Below are positions 55,706 to 64,000 of a stretch of DNA of 64,000 nucleotides, piece after piece. Below the pieces are notes generated by a model. The model worked only from the letters and a program-made list of their open reading frames with translations. It did not search any database and was not told the origin of the DNA. Made by a program: the position numbers and the translations under genes. Each line of letters starts with the position of its first letter. The first letter of the stretch is position 1. Source of the stretch: Phenylobacterium sp. (GTDB lineage: Bacteria; Pseudomonadota; Alphaproteobacteria; Caulobacterales; Caulobacteraceae); assembly GCF_030693405.1 (NCBI RefSeq), contig NZ_JAUYAW010000037.1, positions 1 through 64,000 of the forward strand, given 5' to 3'.

Positions 55706-57337
55706 ATGCTGCGGATTTCCGAACTCAAGCTGCCCCTCGACCACACGCGCGAGGCCCTGCCCGCCGCCATCGCCGCTCGGCTGGGGGTGACCGAGGCCGA
55801 CCTCACGACCTGGTCGGTGTGGAAGCGGGCCCATGACGCCCGGCGCAAGTCGGCCATCCTCAAGGTCTATATCGTTGACGTTGAGGTGCGGAACGAAGAC
55901 GCAGTGCGGACCCACATCGCCGATGACCCGCACATCCGCCCGACGCCGGACACCGCCTACCGCCATGTGGCCAAGGCGCCCCCGCCTGGACGCCTGCGTC
56001 CCGTGGTCATCGGCGCGGGGCCCTGCGGCCTGTTCGCCGGCCTGATCCTGGCCGAGATGGGCTTCCGTCCCATCATCCTCGACCGCGGCAAGGTGGTGCG
56101 GGAGCGGACCAAGGACACCTGGGGCCTCTGGCGGCGCAGCGAGCTGAACCCAGAGTCCAACGTCCAGTATGGCGAGGGCGGGGCCGGCACCTTTTCCGAC
56201 GGCAAGCTCTACAGTCAGATCAAGGATCCACGCTTCCTGGGCCGCAAGGTGCTGACCGAGTTCGTCGCCGCCGGCGCCCCGCCTGAGATCCTCACCGAGG
56301 CCCATCCCCATATCGGCACCTTCCGCCTGGTGACCATGGTGGAGTCCCTACGGGCCAAGATCGAGGCCCTGGGCGGGGAGTACCGCTTTCAGCACCGGGT
56401 GACCGATTTCGAGTTCGACCGCGGGCCGGACGGCGGACGGCGCATGCGCGGCCTCCACCTGCATACGGGCGAGTTCCTGGAGGCCGACCAGGTGGTCCTG
56501 GCCATCGGCCACTCTTCGCGGGACACCTTCCAGGCGCTGTACGACCAGGGCGTCCACGTCGAGGCCAAGCCCTTCTCCATCGGCTTCCGGATCGAGCATC
56601 CGCAGTCCTGGATCGACCAGGCGATGTTCGGCCCCTGCGCCGGCCATCCGGACCTGGGGGCGGCGGCTTATTCGCTGTCGCATCCCTGCGCCAACGGCCG
56701 CACGGTCTACAGCTTCTGCATGTGTCCGGGGGGCACGGTGGTGGCGGCGGCCTCGGAGCCTGGCCGGCTGGTCACCAACGGTATGAGCCAGTACTCGCGC
56801 AATGAGCGCAACGCCAATGCCGGCTTCGTGGTCGGGATCTCGCCGGCTGACTATCCCAGCGATCATCCTCTGGCGGGCATCGAGCTTCAGCGCGAGCTGG
56901 AGGCCCGGGCCTTCGTCGCCGGAGGCCGGGACTATTTCGCGCCCGGCCAGCGGCTGGCCGACTTCATGGCCGGCCAGGCTTCGACCGAACTGGGGCCGGT
57001 AATCCCCAGCTATCGCCCCGGCGTTCGGCCGACCGATCTCGCGCCGCTGATGCCCGACTATGTGATCGAGGCGATGCGCGAGGCCCTGCCAGTCTTTGGC
57101 CGCAAGATCCCCCGCTATGACGACCCTGACGCCCTGCTGACCGGGGTCGAGACCCGCACCTCTTCCCCCGTCCGGATCACCCGGAGCGCCGACTTCCAAA
57201 GCCTGAACGTGCGCGGCCTCTACCCGGCGGGCGAAGGCGCCGGCTATGCCGGCGGCATCTTCTCGGCCGCCGTCGACGGCATCAAGGTGGCCGAGGCCAT
57301 CGCGCGCGCGGTAGCCAGCGACGACGTCGCCGCCTGA
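55706..57337 (+). CDS. NAD(P)/FAD-dependent oxidoreductase (COG2509-type)
   Basis: A 543-residue flavoprotein. After an N-terminal domain of about 95 residues, the dinucleotide-binding motif GAGPCGLFAG is at about 103-112. The NPESNVQYGEGGAGTFSDGKLY and GEGAGYAGGIFSAAVDGIKVAEAI segments are typical of this uncharacterised family, which is widespread in bacteria. The frame starts at 55670, but the ATG at 55706 (MLRISELKLPLD) with a GAGGGCGGG lead is preferred. The reaction is unknown. Confidence 0.85.
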   Translation: MLRISELKLPLDHTREALPAAIAARLGVTEADLTTWSVWKRAHDARRKSAILKVYIVDVEVRNEDAVRTHIADDPHIRPTPDTAYRHVAKAPPPGRLRPVVIGAGPCGLFAGLILAEMGFRPIILDRGKVVRERTKDTWGLWRRSELNPESNVQYGEGGAGTFSDGKLYSQIKDPRFLGRKVLTEFVAAGAPPEILTEAHPHIGTFRLVTMVESLRAKIEALGGEYRFQHRVTDFEFDRGPDGGRRMRGLHLHTGEFLEADQVVLAIGHSSRDTFQALYDQGVHVEAKPFSIGFRIEHPQSWIDQAMFGPCAGHPDLGAAAYSLSHPCANGRTVYSFCMCPGGTVVAAASEPGRLVTNGMSQYSRNERNANAGFVVGISPADYPSDHPLAGIELQRELEARAFVAGGRDYFAPGQRLADFMAGQASTELGPVIPSYRPGVRPTDLAPLMPDYVIEAMREALPVFGRKIPRYDDPDALLTGVETRTSSPVRITRSADFQSLNVRGLYPAGEGAGYAGGIFSAAVDGIKVAEAIARAVASDDVAA

Positions 57338-57385
57338 CCCCCCTCCCGAGCGGCCGGTATCCAACGCGCCCACTCCGTGACGGCC

Positions 57386-57422
57386 GTTCCGCCTGCCGGA
57401 ACGCTGTTCCGGGAATTGGAAT
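57386..57422 (+). promoter_or_regulatory. Candidate IclR operator: array of alternating GTTCC/GGAAC half-sites
   Basis: CCGGAAC-GCT-GTTCCGG (57396-57412) is a perfect inverted repeat. Additional half-sites GTTCC (57386-57390) and GGAATTGGAATTC further on form an alternating array. It lies 55-92 nt upstream of the IclR-type regulator start and is likely its binding region. Confidence 0.55.
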
Positions 57423-57476
57423 TCTTCTCCCCGGTATGCCATAGTTGGCCTCGGGAAGAGGACTCAGACGCCAATC

Positions 57477-58196
57477 ATGGACCGGGCGGTCGCGCGCAGC
57501 TTTGCCTTGCTGGAATGCCTCGTCCGAGCCGGCGAGCCGCTCCGCCTGGCCGACATCTGCCAGCAGGTAGACCTGCAGAAGAGTACGGCCCACCGGATCC
57601 TGCGCACGCTGGGCGAGCTGGGCTATGCCGATCAGGACAGCGCCGGCCGCTACCAGGCCACCCTGCGCGCCTGGGAGCTTGGGGCGGGCCTGATCGCCGA
57701 CCACCCCATCAAGCGTGCTGCGACCGGTTTCCTGCAGGGACTGCATCGCACGACAGGCGAGACGGTCAGCCTGACCCTGCTCTCAGGCGACGACGTCCTC
57801 TATCTGGACAAGATCATCGCGCCGCGCCCGGTGCGCTTCAGAACCCGCATCGGCAGCCGGGCGCCCGCGGCGCTGACCGCCGGCGGCAAGGCGATCCTGG
57901 CGGCGCGCCCTGACGGTGAGGACATCCTCGCCCGCACCGCGGCACGCCAGCCCCTGGATGTGGCGGCGCTCAAGGCCGAACTCCACGAGGCGCGTCGGGC
58001 GGGATATGCCCGCTCCGGCTACAGCCCAGGGGTCACCAGCATCGGGGTCGCCATCGCCGTGGGCGCCGCGCCGGCCCAGGCGGCCCTGTCGGTCTCAGCC
58101 CCCACCGATCGCCTGACGGCCAAACCCCTCAACACCGTCATCGACGCGCTGCTGGAGACCGGGGCGCGGATGGCCGAATCCCTGGATTCACGATGA
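57477..58196 (+). CDS. IclR-family transcriptional regulator
   Basis: A 239-residue regulator. The N-terminal winged HTH has LRLADICQQVDLQKSTAHRILRTLGELGYAD (about 21-51), and the C-terminal effector domain includes GETVSLTLLSGDDVLYLDKI and RTRIGSRAPAALTAGGKAILA. IclR proteins sense small organic acids or aromatic catabolites. It heads the block MmgE/PrpD, esterase, esterase on the same strand, and overlaps the next gene by 4 nt (ATGA), so it appears to be part of the operon it controls. Confidence 0.93.
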   Translation: MDRAVARSFALLECLVRAGEPLRLADICQQVDLQKSTAHRILRTLGELGYADQDSAGRYQATLRAWELGAGLIADHPIKRAATGFLQGLHRTTGETVSLTLLSGDDVLYLDKIIAPRPVRFRTRIGSRAPAALTAGGKAILAARPDGEDILARTAARQPLDVAALKAELHEARRAGYARSGYSPGVTSIGVAIAVGAAPAQAALSVSAPTDRLTAKPLNTVIDALLETGARMAESLDSR

Positions 58197-59599
58197 GCGG
58201 CGCCGAGACCCCTTTCGATGCGTCCATCCCGGTGAGCGCAACGCTGTCGGCCTATGTCGCCGGCGTCCTGGCGGCTGAGCCTTCGGCGGAGTATCGCGAG
58301 CTTGGCCGACTGCATGTGCTGGACACCCTGGCCGCCATGGTCGCCTGCCGCGACCTGGAGCCCGCCGTCCTGGCGCGGGCCTACGCCCTTGGACTGAGCG
58401 GCGGCGGCGGCGGGCCGAACGCCGCGACGATCCTTGGGACCTCAGACAAGGCAAGCCTTGTGGACGCCACCTTCGCCAGCGCCATGACCGGCCATGCCGC
58501 CGAGATCAACGACTTCATCCCGTCGGCCTTTGTTCAGCCGGGACCGCCGGTCCTGGCCGCCGCCCTGGCGGTGGCGGAGACCCGCGGCGCCACCGGCGGG
58601 GAACTGCTGCGCGCGGTCATGGCCGGCTATGAGCTGGCCGGCCGGATGCCCAAGGCCCTGGGGGTGGGGAACCTCCGGCGCGCCGGGATCGCCAATCACG
58701 GGATCGGACCCCTGTTTGGGGCGGCGACGGCCGCGGCGGTCCTGCTGCGCCTTCCGGCGGAGACGATCGAGCACGTCTGGACCTACTGCGCCCAGCAGGC
58801 CTCGGGGTCCTGGCAGTGGTTGCTGGATGTGGAGCACATCGAAAAGGCGTTCGTCTTCGCCGGCATGGGCGCGCGGGACGGGCTGCACGCCGCCCTGATG
58901 GCGCAGGCGGGGTTCCGGGGCGTCCGGGGCGCCCTGGACCACCCCGGTGGCTGGATGCGCTCGGCCCTGTTCCGCGACGGGGATGGGGACCGCGCCTATC
59001 TGATCGACGAGCTTGGAACGCGGTCGGAACTGCCGCTGACCGCCTTCAAGCGCTTTCCGGTCGGCGGACCAACCCAGCCGGCCGTGGAGGCGCTGCTCGC
59101 CCTCCTGCCGCGGATCGACTCCTCCCAGGTGCGGGCGGTGCGGATCGAGATGCCCGGCCGCTGGGAGGCGTTCCGCGATGCGGCCATGCCGGCGCTCAAC
59201 CTGCGCTACCTGGCCGCCATCATCCTGATCGACCGCCGCCTCGACTTCGTCGCCGCCCAGAGCCTGGCCCGGATGGCGCAGGACCCGCAGGTGAGCGACC
59301 TGATGCGCCGGGTGGAAATCGTCCACGACCCGGACCAGGAGGCCGCCCCGGGCGAGCCGCGCACCGAGTCGGCCCGGGTGATCGTCCAGCTGACCGATGG
59401 CCGTAAGGAAACCGCCTATGTGCCCCACGTCCTGGGCTTCCCCTCTCATCCCATGAGCCCGGCCGATGTGGAGGCCAAGGCCATGGACCTCATGACACCG
59501 GCCCTGGGTGAGGCCCCCGCCGAGGCGGTGGTCGCCGCCGTACGCGGCCTCGAAGACCTGACCGACAGCCGCACCCTGATCGACCTGATCCGCCGCTAG
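58193..59599 (+). CDS. MmgE/PrpD-family protein
   Basis: A 468-residue MmgE/PrpD-fold protein with HAAEINDFIPSAF, the GYELAGRMPKALG block and FKRFPVGGPTQPAVEALLAL at about 285-304. Relatives include 2-methylcitrate dehydratase and cis-aconitate decarboxylase, which act on tricarboxylic-acid-like substrates. The neighbours are carboxylesterases, not methylcitrate genes, so a non-PrpD dehydratase or decarboxylase acting on an ester-derived acid is more likely. It overlaps the IclR gene by 4 nt. Confidence 0.87.
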   Translation: MSGAETPFDASIPVSATLSAYVAGVLAAEPSAEYRELGRLHVLDTLAAMVACRDLEPAVLARAYALGLSGGGGGPNAATILGTSDKASLVDATFASAMTGHAAEINDFIPSAFVQPGPPVLAAALAVAETRGATGGELLRAVMAGYELAGRMPKALGVGNLRRAGIANHGIGPLFGAATAAAVLLRLPAETIEHVWTYCAQQASGSWQWLLDVEHIEKAFVFAGMGARDGLHAALMAQAGFRGVRGALDHPGGWMRSALFRDGDGDRAYLIDELGTRSELPLTAFKRFPVGGPTQPAVEALLALLPRIDSSQVRAVRIEMPGRWEAFRDAAMPALNLRYLAAIILIDRRLDFVAAQSLARMAQDPQVSDLMRRVEIVHDPDQEAAPGEPRTESARVIVQLTDGRKETAYVPHVLGFPSHPMSPADVEAKAMDLMTPALGEAPAEAVVAAVRGLEDLTDSRTLIDLIRR

Positions 59600-59621
59600 A
59601 GCCCTGACAGGACATGACCGC

Positions 59622-61163
59622 ATGAACGCCATCTCTGACCCTGACGCCGTAGAGACCCTGGTCGTCGTCGAAACCGCTCAAGGCAAGGTTCGGGGCCGTC
59701 GCACCGGCGGCGTCAGCGTCTTCAAGGGCATGCGCTATGGCGCAGACACGTCTGGGCCCAACCGGTTCCGGCCGCCCCAGCCGGTGACGCCCTGGACGGG
59801 GATCCAGGACGCCCTCGCATTTGGCGATCAGTGTCCGCAGATGCGCGGGATGCTCGCCGACAAAGGGCCGATGAGCGAGGACTGCCTGCGGGTGAACGTC
59901 TTCACCCCGGGGTCCGACAACCAGCGCCGCCCGGTGATGCTGTGGTTCCACGGCGGCGGCTTCGAGGCCGGCTCGGCCTCGCAGAAGGTCTATGACGGCT
60001 CCCGTCTGGCGCTGCGCGGCGACGTGGTGGTGGTCAGCATCAACCACCGCCTGAACGTCTACGGCCACTGTTATCTCGGCGACCGCCTGGGCGAGGCCTA
60101 CGCCGCCTCCGGCAACGCCGGCTATCTCGACCTCATCGCCGCCATGAACTGGGTCCGCGACAATATCGCGGCCTTTGGGGGCGATCCCGGCAACGTCACC
60201 CTGTTTGGCCAGTCCGGCGGCGGGCGAAAGGTCAGCCTCTGCTATGCCGGCGCGGACGCGAAAGGGCTGTTCGCCCGAGGGATCGTCCAGAGCGGCTCCC
60301 ACCTCCGCGTCCAGACGCCGGACCAGGCGACCCGGCTCACCGACGCGCTGCTGGCGCAACTCGAGATCGCCCCGGCTGATATCGGCAAGCTCCTGGACGT
60401 CCCCGTTGAGACCCTGACCCGGGCGCAGCTGCGGGTCATGCGGGAGACGCGCTCGCGGTTCTCGCCGGTCCTGGACAGCCTGGCCTTCACCGCCCACCCC
60501 TTCCATCCCGAGGCGCCGGCCATCTCCAACGACCTGCCCATGATGGTGGGGACCACGCGAACCGAGCTATCCAACCAGCTCGGCTACGAGGACGGCGCCT
60601 TCGATCTCGACATGGCCGAGCTGCGCCGGCGACTCGCCCGCCATGTGGGGGCTGACGACGTGGAGGCGGCGATCGCCGCCTTCCAGACCACCTGCCCGGA
60701 GGCCTCGCCCTCGGAGCTCTACTTCACCATCACCTCGGCCCGCGGCTATGTGCTCGACGCGACCCTGATGGCGGAAGCCCGAGTCCGGGCGAGCGCCGCG
60801 CCCACCTACCTCTATCAGCTGACCTGGCGGTCCCCGGCCGACGGCGGAAAGCACATCAGCCAGCACACGCTGGATCTCCCCTTCGTCTTCGACAATGTGG
60901 CCGCCGCCACCCATCTGACGGGACCGGAGAGCGAAGAGACCCGGGCCATGGCCTTGGCCATGTCCGAGACATGGCTCAGCTTCGCCCGCACGGGCGACCC
61001 GAACAACGCCGCCATCCCCGACTGGCGCCCCTATGACCTGACCGAACGGCCGACCCTGCTGTTCGAGGTCCCGCCCCGCCTGGCGACCGATCCCTGGTCG
61101 GCTGAGCGCGAATTCATGAGCCGATACGAGACCCAGCAGATGGGCCGCACCCTGCACCGCTGA
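59622..61163 (+). CDS. Type B carboxylesterase, cytoplasmic
   Basis: A 513-residue alpha/beta hydrolase of the carboxylesterase type B family. The nucleophile Ser198 sits in GQSGGG instead of the usual GESAGG; oxyanion-hole HGGG is at about 110-113, and catalytic-His region is [11 protein letters not shown]. No signal peptide is present, so it is probably cytoplasmic. It lies 22 nt after the MmgE/PrpD gene and 16 nt before a second, exported paralogue. Substrate unknown. Confidence 0.9.
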   Translation: MNAISDPDAVETLVVVETAQGKVRGRRTGGVSVFKGMRYGADTSGPNRFRPPQPVTPWTGIQDALAFGDQCPQMRGMLADKGPMSEDCLRVNVFTPGSDNQRRPVMLWFHGGGFEAGSASQKVYDGSRLALRGDVVVVSINHRLNVYGHCYLGDRLGEAYAASGNAGYLDLIAAMNWVRDNIAAFGGDPGNVTLFGQSGGGRKVSLCYAGADAKGLFARGIVQSGSHLRVQTPDQATRLTDALLAQLEIAPADIGKLLDVPVETLTRAQLRVMRETRSRFSPVLDSLAFTAHPFHPEAPAISNDLPMMVGTTRTELSNQLGYEDGAFDLDMAELRRRLARHVGADDVEAAIAAFQTTCPEASPSELYFTITSARGYVLDATLMAEARVRASAAPTYLYQLTWRSPADGGKHISQHTLDLPFVFDNVAAATHLTGPESEETRAMALAMSETWLSFARTGDPNNAAIPDWRPYDLTERPTLLFEVPPRLATDPWSAEREFMSRYETQQMGRTLHR

Positions 61164-61179
61164 GCGCGAGGAGACTTCC

Positions 61180-62784
61180 ATGACCACTGATCGCCGCACC
61201 TTCATCGCCGCCGGCGCCGGCATGCTGGGCCTGGCCGCCGCCCGTCCCGTTCTGGCCGCCGAGGACCGGCTTTTTCCCGTCGTCGAGACCGCCGAAGGCA
61301 AGGTCCGCGGAGTGGCGTCAGGCGGCGTCGCGGTGTTCAAGGGGCTGCGCTACGGCGCGGACTCCTCGGGCGCCAACCGCTTCCTGCCGCCCCAGCCAGT
61401 GATCCCCTGGGCGGGCGTGCAAGACGCCTTCGACTATGGGAACATCGCCCCGCAAATCCCGGGTAACCGGCGTCATGTCTATGCCGACCTGATCCTCAAC
61501 GACCTGCAGCCTGGCGGCATGGGGGAGGACTGTCTGGTCCTCAACCTCTGGACGCCGGAGGCCAACGCCAATCGCAAGCGCCCGGTGATCGTCCGCTTCC
61601 ACGGGGGCGGCTTCTACGGCGGGTCCAGCAACAATCCCGGCGGCGATGGCGAAATGCTGGCCCGCTTCGGTGACTGTGTGGTGGTCACCGTGAACCACCG
61701 GCTGAGTTCGCTCGGCTATCTCTATTTGGGCGACGAGGGGCCGTTCGCCGATTCCGGCGCGGCCGGCATGGCCGACCTGGTGGCCTCGCTCCAGTGGGTG
61801 GCCCGCAATGTGGAGGCCTTCGGCGGCGATCCCGCCCGGGTGATGATCATCGGCCAGTCCGGCGGCGGGGCCAAGGTCAGCCACCTGATGGCCATGCCCT
61901 CGGCCAAGGGCCTGTTCTCCAGCGCCGGCGTCATGAGCGGCTCGGCGCTGACCTCCATGACCCGCGACCAGGCCGACAAGGCTGCAGCCCAGCTGCTGCA
62001 GCGCCTGGGTCTGCGACGGGACCAGATCAAGGACCTGCAGGCCGTCCCCTTCACCACCCTGCTGGCGGCCCAGGCCGATGTGGAGGCCGAGGAGCGTCGC
62101 CGCGGCGAAGCGCCCCGCTCCTTCGCCCCGGTGCTTGGCCAAGCCATCCCGCATCATCCCTTCACCCCGGGCGCGCCTGAGGAGTCCCGGGACATCCCGC
62201 TGGTGGTGTCCACCGTCCTTGATGAACGGACCTATCGCGAGACCCGCTTCGACATGACCTGGGACGAAGTGCTCTCGACCCTGCAGAAGCGCGTGGGCGA
62301 GGACGCCCAGATGCTGCTGTCGGCCTATCGGGACGAGACGCCCGGGGCGACCCCCTTCATCATCAACGCCCGCATCGCCAGCGACACCTATTTCCGGCTG
62401 GCGGCCAACACCATGCTGGAGCGTCGGGTCGCGGCCGGCGGCGCGCCCACCTGGTCCTACCTCTGGGAGGCGCCCAGCCCAGCCTTCGACGGCCGCTATG
62501 GGGCGACCCACGGGATCGATGTCGCCTATTCCATGCACGACATCCGCTTCCCCCTGGCCGGGCCAAGCCGGGACAATGTGCGGCTGGCCGACGAGATCGC
62601 TAGCGCCTGGGTGGCGCTGGCCGCCGCGGGCGATCCAAACAACCCCAAGACGCCTGCCTGGCCGGCCTATGACCTCAAGGATCGCTCGACCCTTGTCATC
62701 GGCCACCCCTCGAGTGCGGAGAAGGACCCCCGAGGCTTCTTCCGGGAGTATTGGGGCAAGCGGGCGGCGGCCCGGTCCGCCTGA
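61180..62784 (+). CDS. Type B carboxylesterase with Tat-type signal
   Basis: A 534-residue paralogue of the preceding esterase. The N-terminus has twin Arg5-Arg6 followed by [20 protein letters not shown], a Tat-like signal, so it should be exported folded. Nucleophile Ser227 is again in GQSGGG; HGGG is near 141-144, and [12 protein letters not shown] holds the His. The tandem arrangement suggests duplication with division between periplasm and cytoplasm. Confidence 0.9.
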   Translation: MTTDRRTFIAAGAGMLGLAAARPVLAAEDRLFPVVETAEGKVRGVASGGVAVFKGLRYGADSSGANRFLPPQPVIPWAGVQDAFDYGNIAPQIPGNRRHVYADLILNDLQPGGMGEDCLVLNLWTPEANANRKRPVIVRFHGGGFYGGSSNNPGGDGEMLARFGDCVVVTVNHRLSSLGYLYLGDEGPFADSGAAGMADLVASLQWVARNVEAFGGDPARVMIIGQSGGGAKVSHLMAMPSAKGLFSSAGVMSGSALTSMTRDQADKAAAQLLQRLGLRRDQIKDLQAVPFTTLLAAQADVEAEERRRGEAPRSFAPVLGQAIPHHPFTPGAPEESRDIPLVVSTVLDERTYRETRFDMTWDEVLSTLQKRVGEDAQMLLSAYRDETPGATPFIINARIASDTYFRLAANTMLERRVAAGGAPTWSYLWEAPSPAFDGRYGATHGIDVAYSMHDIRFPLAGPSRDNVRLADEIASAWVALAAAGDPNNPKTPAWPAYDLKDRSTLVIGHPSSAEKDPRGFFREYWGKRAAARSA

Positions 62785-62836
62785 CGGGAACTATCTCCCA
62801 TGGCTGCAACTTGGTCTTCGAGACGGAGGACCAGGT

Positions 62837-63439
62837 ATGTCGATCGTAGACAAGATGTTGGGGGCTGTGACGCCTCCCGAAAGCGACGAGAAACGCGCCG
62901 AGGCCACGGCCAAGGCCCGGGCCGCGGCGAGACCCGGCGACTGGCTGAACGCGGCGCTGGATCATCATGACCAGATCCGGGCGGCCTTTGAGTCCTGTCG
63001 CGCAGCCGCCGATGGGCCTGCCCGGGTCGCCGCCATGCGACAGCTCTCATGGGTGCTGGTGGGACACGCGATGGCGGAGGAGGTGGTGCTCTACCCCGCC
63101 CTCGCCAAGGCGCATGAGAAGGCCCACGCCAGCCTCGCCTACACCGAGCAGACCACGGCCAAGATGCAGATGGCGGAGCTGGAGCGCATCCCGCCCGAGG
63201 ACGAGGCCTGGCTCGACAAGCTCGAGCACATCAGGGGGGCCGTGCTCCATCATATCTATGAGGAGGAAGGCGTGTGGTTCCTGGAGCTCAAGGAGAAATA
63301 CGACGACCAGAGCTTCCTCGATCGACGTTTCGTCGAGGAATATGAGCGCTATGCCGGCGACGGATCGTCAATGGCGCCGGCGTCTGCGGAGCCGCGCTCA
63401 TTCCGCCCGGACGAAGACGCCCCGGCGGCGGCGATTTGA
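62837..63439 (+). CDS. Hemerythrin-like HHE-domain protein
   Basis: A 200-residue protein with a helical HHE/hemerythrin domain. Putative di-iron ligands are in LDHHDQIRAAFE (about 41-52), GHAMAEEVVLYPA and LEHIRGAVLHHIYEEEGVWF. The C-terminal tail (AEPRSFRPDEDAP) is low complexity. Such proteins bind oxygen, NO or iron. A GGAGG ribosome site lies before the ATG at 62837. Upstream frame to 62498 overlaps the esterase and is not used. Confidence 0.85.
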   Translation: MSIVDKMLGAVTPPESDEKRAEATAKARAAARPGDWLNAALDHHDQIRAAFESCRAAADGPARVAAMRQLSWVLVGHAMAEEVVLYPALAKAHEKAHASLAYTEQTTAKMQMAELERIPPEDEAWLDKLEHIRGAVLHHIYEEEGVWFLELKEKYDDQSFLDRRFVEEYERYAGDGSSMAPASAEPRSFRPDEDAPAAAI

Positions 63440-63448
63440 GAGACCCGT

Positions 63449-63473
63449 GGCGCCTGACACAGCGTCAGGCGCC
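63449..63473 (+). terminator. Hairpin after the hemerythrin-like gene
   Basis: A perfect 10-bp stem GGCGCCTGAC/GTCAGGCGCC with a 5-nt loop lies 10 nt after the stop. Only a C/T-rich stretch follows, so it is a possible but not strong intrinsic terminator. Confidence 0.5.
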
Positions 63474-63575
63474 GCCTCTCTGTCCACGCAGGGCTTGAAA
63501 GCGGCGCGGACGGCTTTGCCTTAGGAACGAAGCTCCGCATGGCCGGTTGTCGTCGGACACCAGCCTTGAGGGACG

Positions 63576-64000
63576 ATGAACTCCGCCGCCCGCCCGCGCC
63601 TGACGGCGCCACGACTCTATTACGCCCATCCTGACGCCCTTGGCGAACAGGGTGGCGCAAAACGCCTCGCCGACCGGGCCCGCGACCTCGGGTTCGACCA
63701 CCTGCTGATCGCGCCCCCGTTCAAGCACCGCGGCGACATCTTCCGACCCGTCGATCATGGAACCTCAAGCCTCGCTGGCGCGCCGGTCTCCACGGTGATC
63801 GGTGAGCTGGCCGCAGCCTGCGACGCCGTGGGGCTACGGCCGATGATGGACCTCGATCTCACGCGGTTCGATGCGGAGCATCCCCTGGTGTCCGCGCATC
63901 CAGAGGCCTTCACCTTGCGGCGGGAGGCGGCGGGCGATCGCCCCGTTGATCCGCGCGCGTCGGCGCCGCCTCAGGGCATGGCGCTGGCCCGCCTGCGCCA
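63576..64000 (+). CDS. GH13 alpha-amylase family protein, N-terminal part (GlgE-like; cut by window edge)
   Basis: The first 141 residues are open from ATG 63576 to the end of the window, preceded by a GAGGG ribosome site. The visible part contains LYYAHPDALGEQGGAKRLA and RARDLGFDHLLIAPPFKHRGD, then VIGELAAACDAVGLRPMMDL with the first GH13 strand/loop pattern. This fits the alpha-amylase superfamily, close to maltosyltransferase GlgE or trehalose synthase-like enzymes in glycogen/alpha-glucan metabolism. The catalytic residues lie outside the window. Confidence 0.7.
   Translation, partial: MNSAARPRLTAPRLYYAHPDALGEQGGAKRLADRARDLGFDHLLIAPPFKHRGDIFRPVDHGTSSLAGAPVSTVIGELAAACDAVGLRPMMDLDLTRFDAEHPLVSAHPEAFTLRREAAGDRPVDPRASAPPQGMALARLR

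Overview
The window is GC-rich, densely packed alphaproteobacterial chromosome. Gene content and control motifs point to Caulobacteraceae, with Phenylobacterium or Caulobacter the closest guess. The clues are a cell-division/murein cluster next to rnpB, an ECF sigma factor with an NrsF (DUF1109) anti-sigma partner and a Caulobacter SigF-type promoter, GANTC and TTAACCAT motifs upstream of mraZ, TonB-dependent receptors and a FixK/FNR-type box ahead of cbb3 oxidase. I saw no phage, insertion sequence, CRISPR array or tRNA gene.

Layout. 1-7728 (minus): dcw operon mraZ-rsmH-ftsL-ftsI-murE-murF-mraY-murD (murD cut by the window edge), mostly joined by 1-8 nt overlaps. 8006-8407: RNase P RNA. 8447-10672: PaiB-like protein, AmpD-like amidase and an EamA exporter. 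10762-13302: two acyl-CoA dehydrogenases separated by palindromic intergenic repeats. 13480-15683: convergent EEP hydrolase and phospholipase D. 15826-18748: small secreted protein, DUF1289 protein, retropepsin-like protease, GNAT and DusA. 18876-20024: a lower-GC pair that looks like a short HH-type nuclease toxin and its immunity protein. 20279-28417: the complete cbb3 module ccoNOQP-ccoGHIS with a divergent Cys-containing small membrane protein. 28418-29588: sigF-nrsF. 29744-34805: lipoprotein glucose/sorbosone-type dehydrogenase, globin-coupled chemoreceptor and a TonB receptor. 34908-42127: small protein, SDR, thiolase, a three-gene GNAT/glycosyltransferase/cupin-like operon, free methionine-R-sulfoxide reductase, a response regulator and a small membrane protein. 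42180-50940: porin, siderophore-type TonB receptor, PepSY membrane protein and FbpABC iron transporter. 51064-57337: chromate transporter, DUF983, small proteins, lipocalin, a TetR/sterol-desaturase-like divergent pair and an FAD oxidoreductase. 57477-62784: IclR regulator, MmgE/PrpD protein and two tandem type B carboxylesterases. 62837-64000: hemerythrin-like protein and the start of a GH13 (GlgE-like) enzyme.

How parts work together. The dcw operon makes lipid-linked murein precursors and septal peptidoglycan; AmpD-like amidase recycles or remodels murein. The cco block encodes a high-affinity oxidase with its copper supply and assembly factors, probably switched on by an FNR/FixK protein; the globin chemoreceptor is a second oxygen-related gene. 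Three Fur-like sites in front of the TonB receptor, the PepSY gene and fbpA suggest one iron-controlled unit. Several divergent or upstream regions carry clean palindromes fitting local regulators (TetR, IclR, acyl-CoA-responsive). No wholly unprecedented system is evident. The best candidates for new biology are the toxin/immunity pair, the GNAT-GT2-cupin operon and the IclR-controlled MmgE/esterase cluster.
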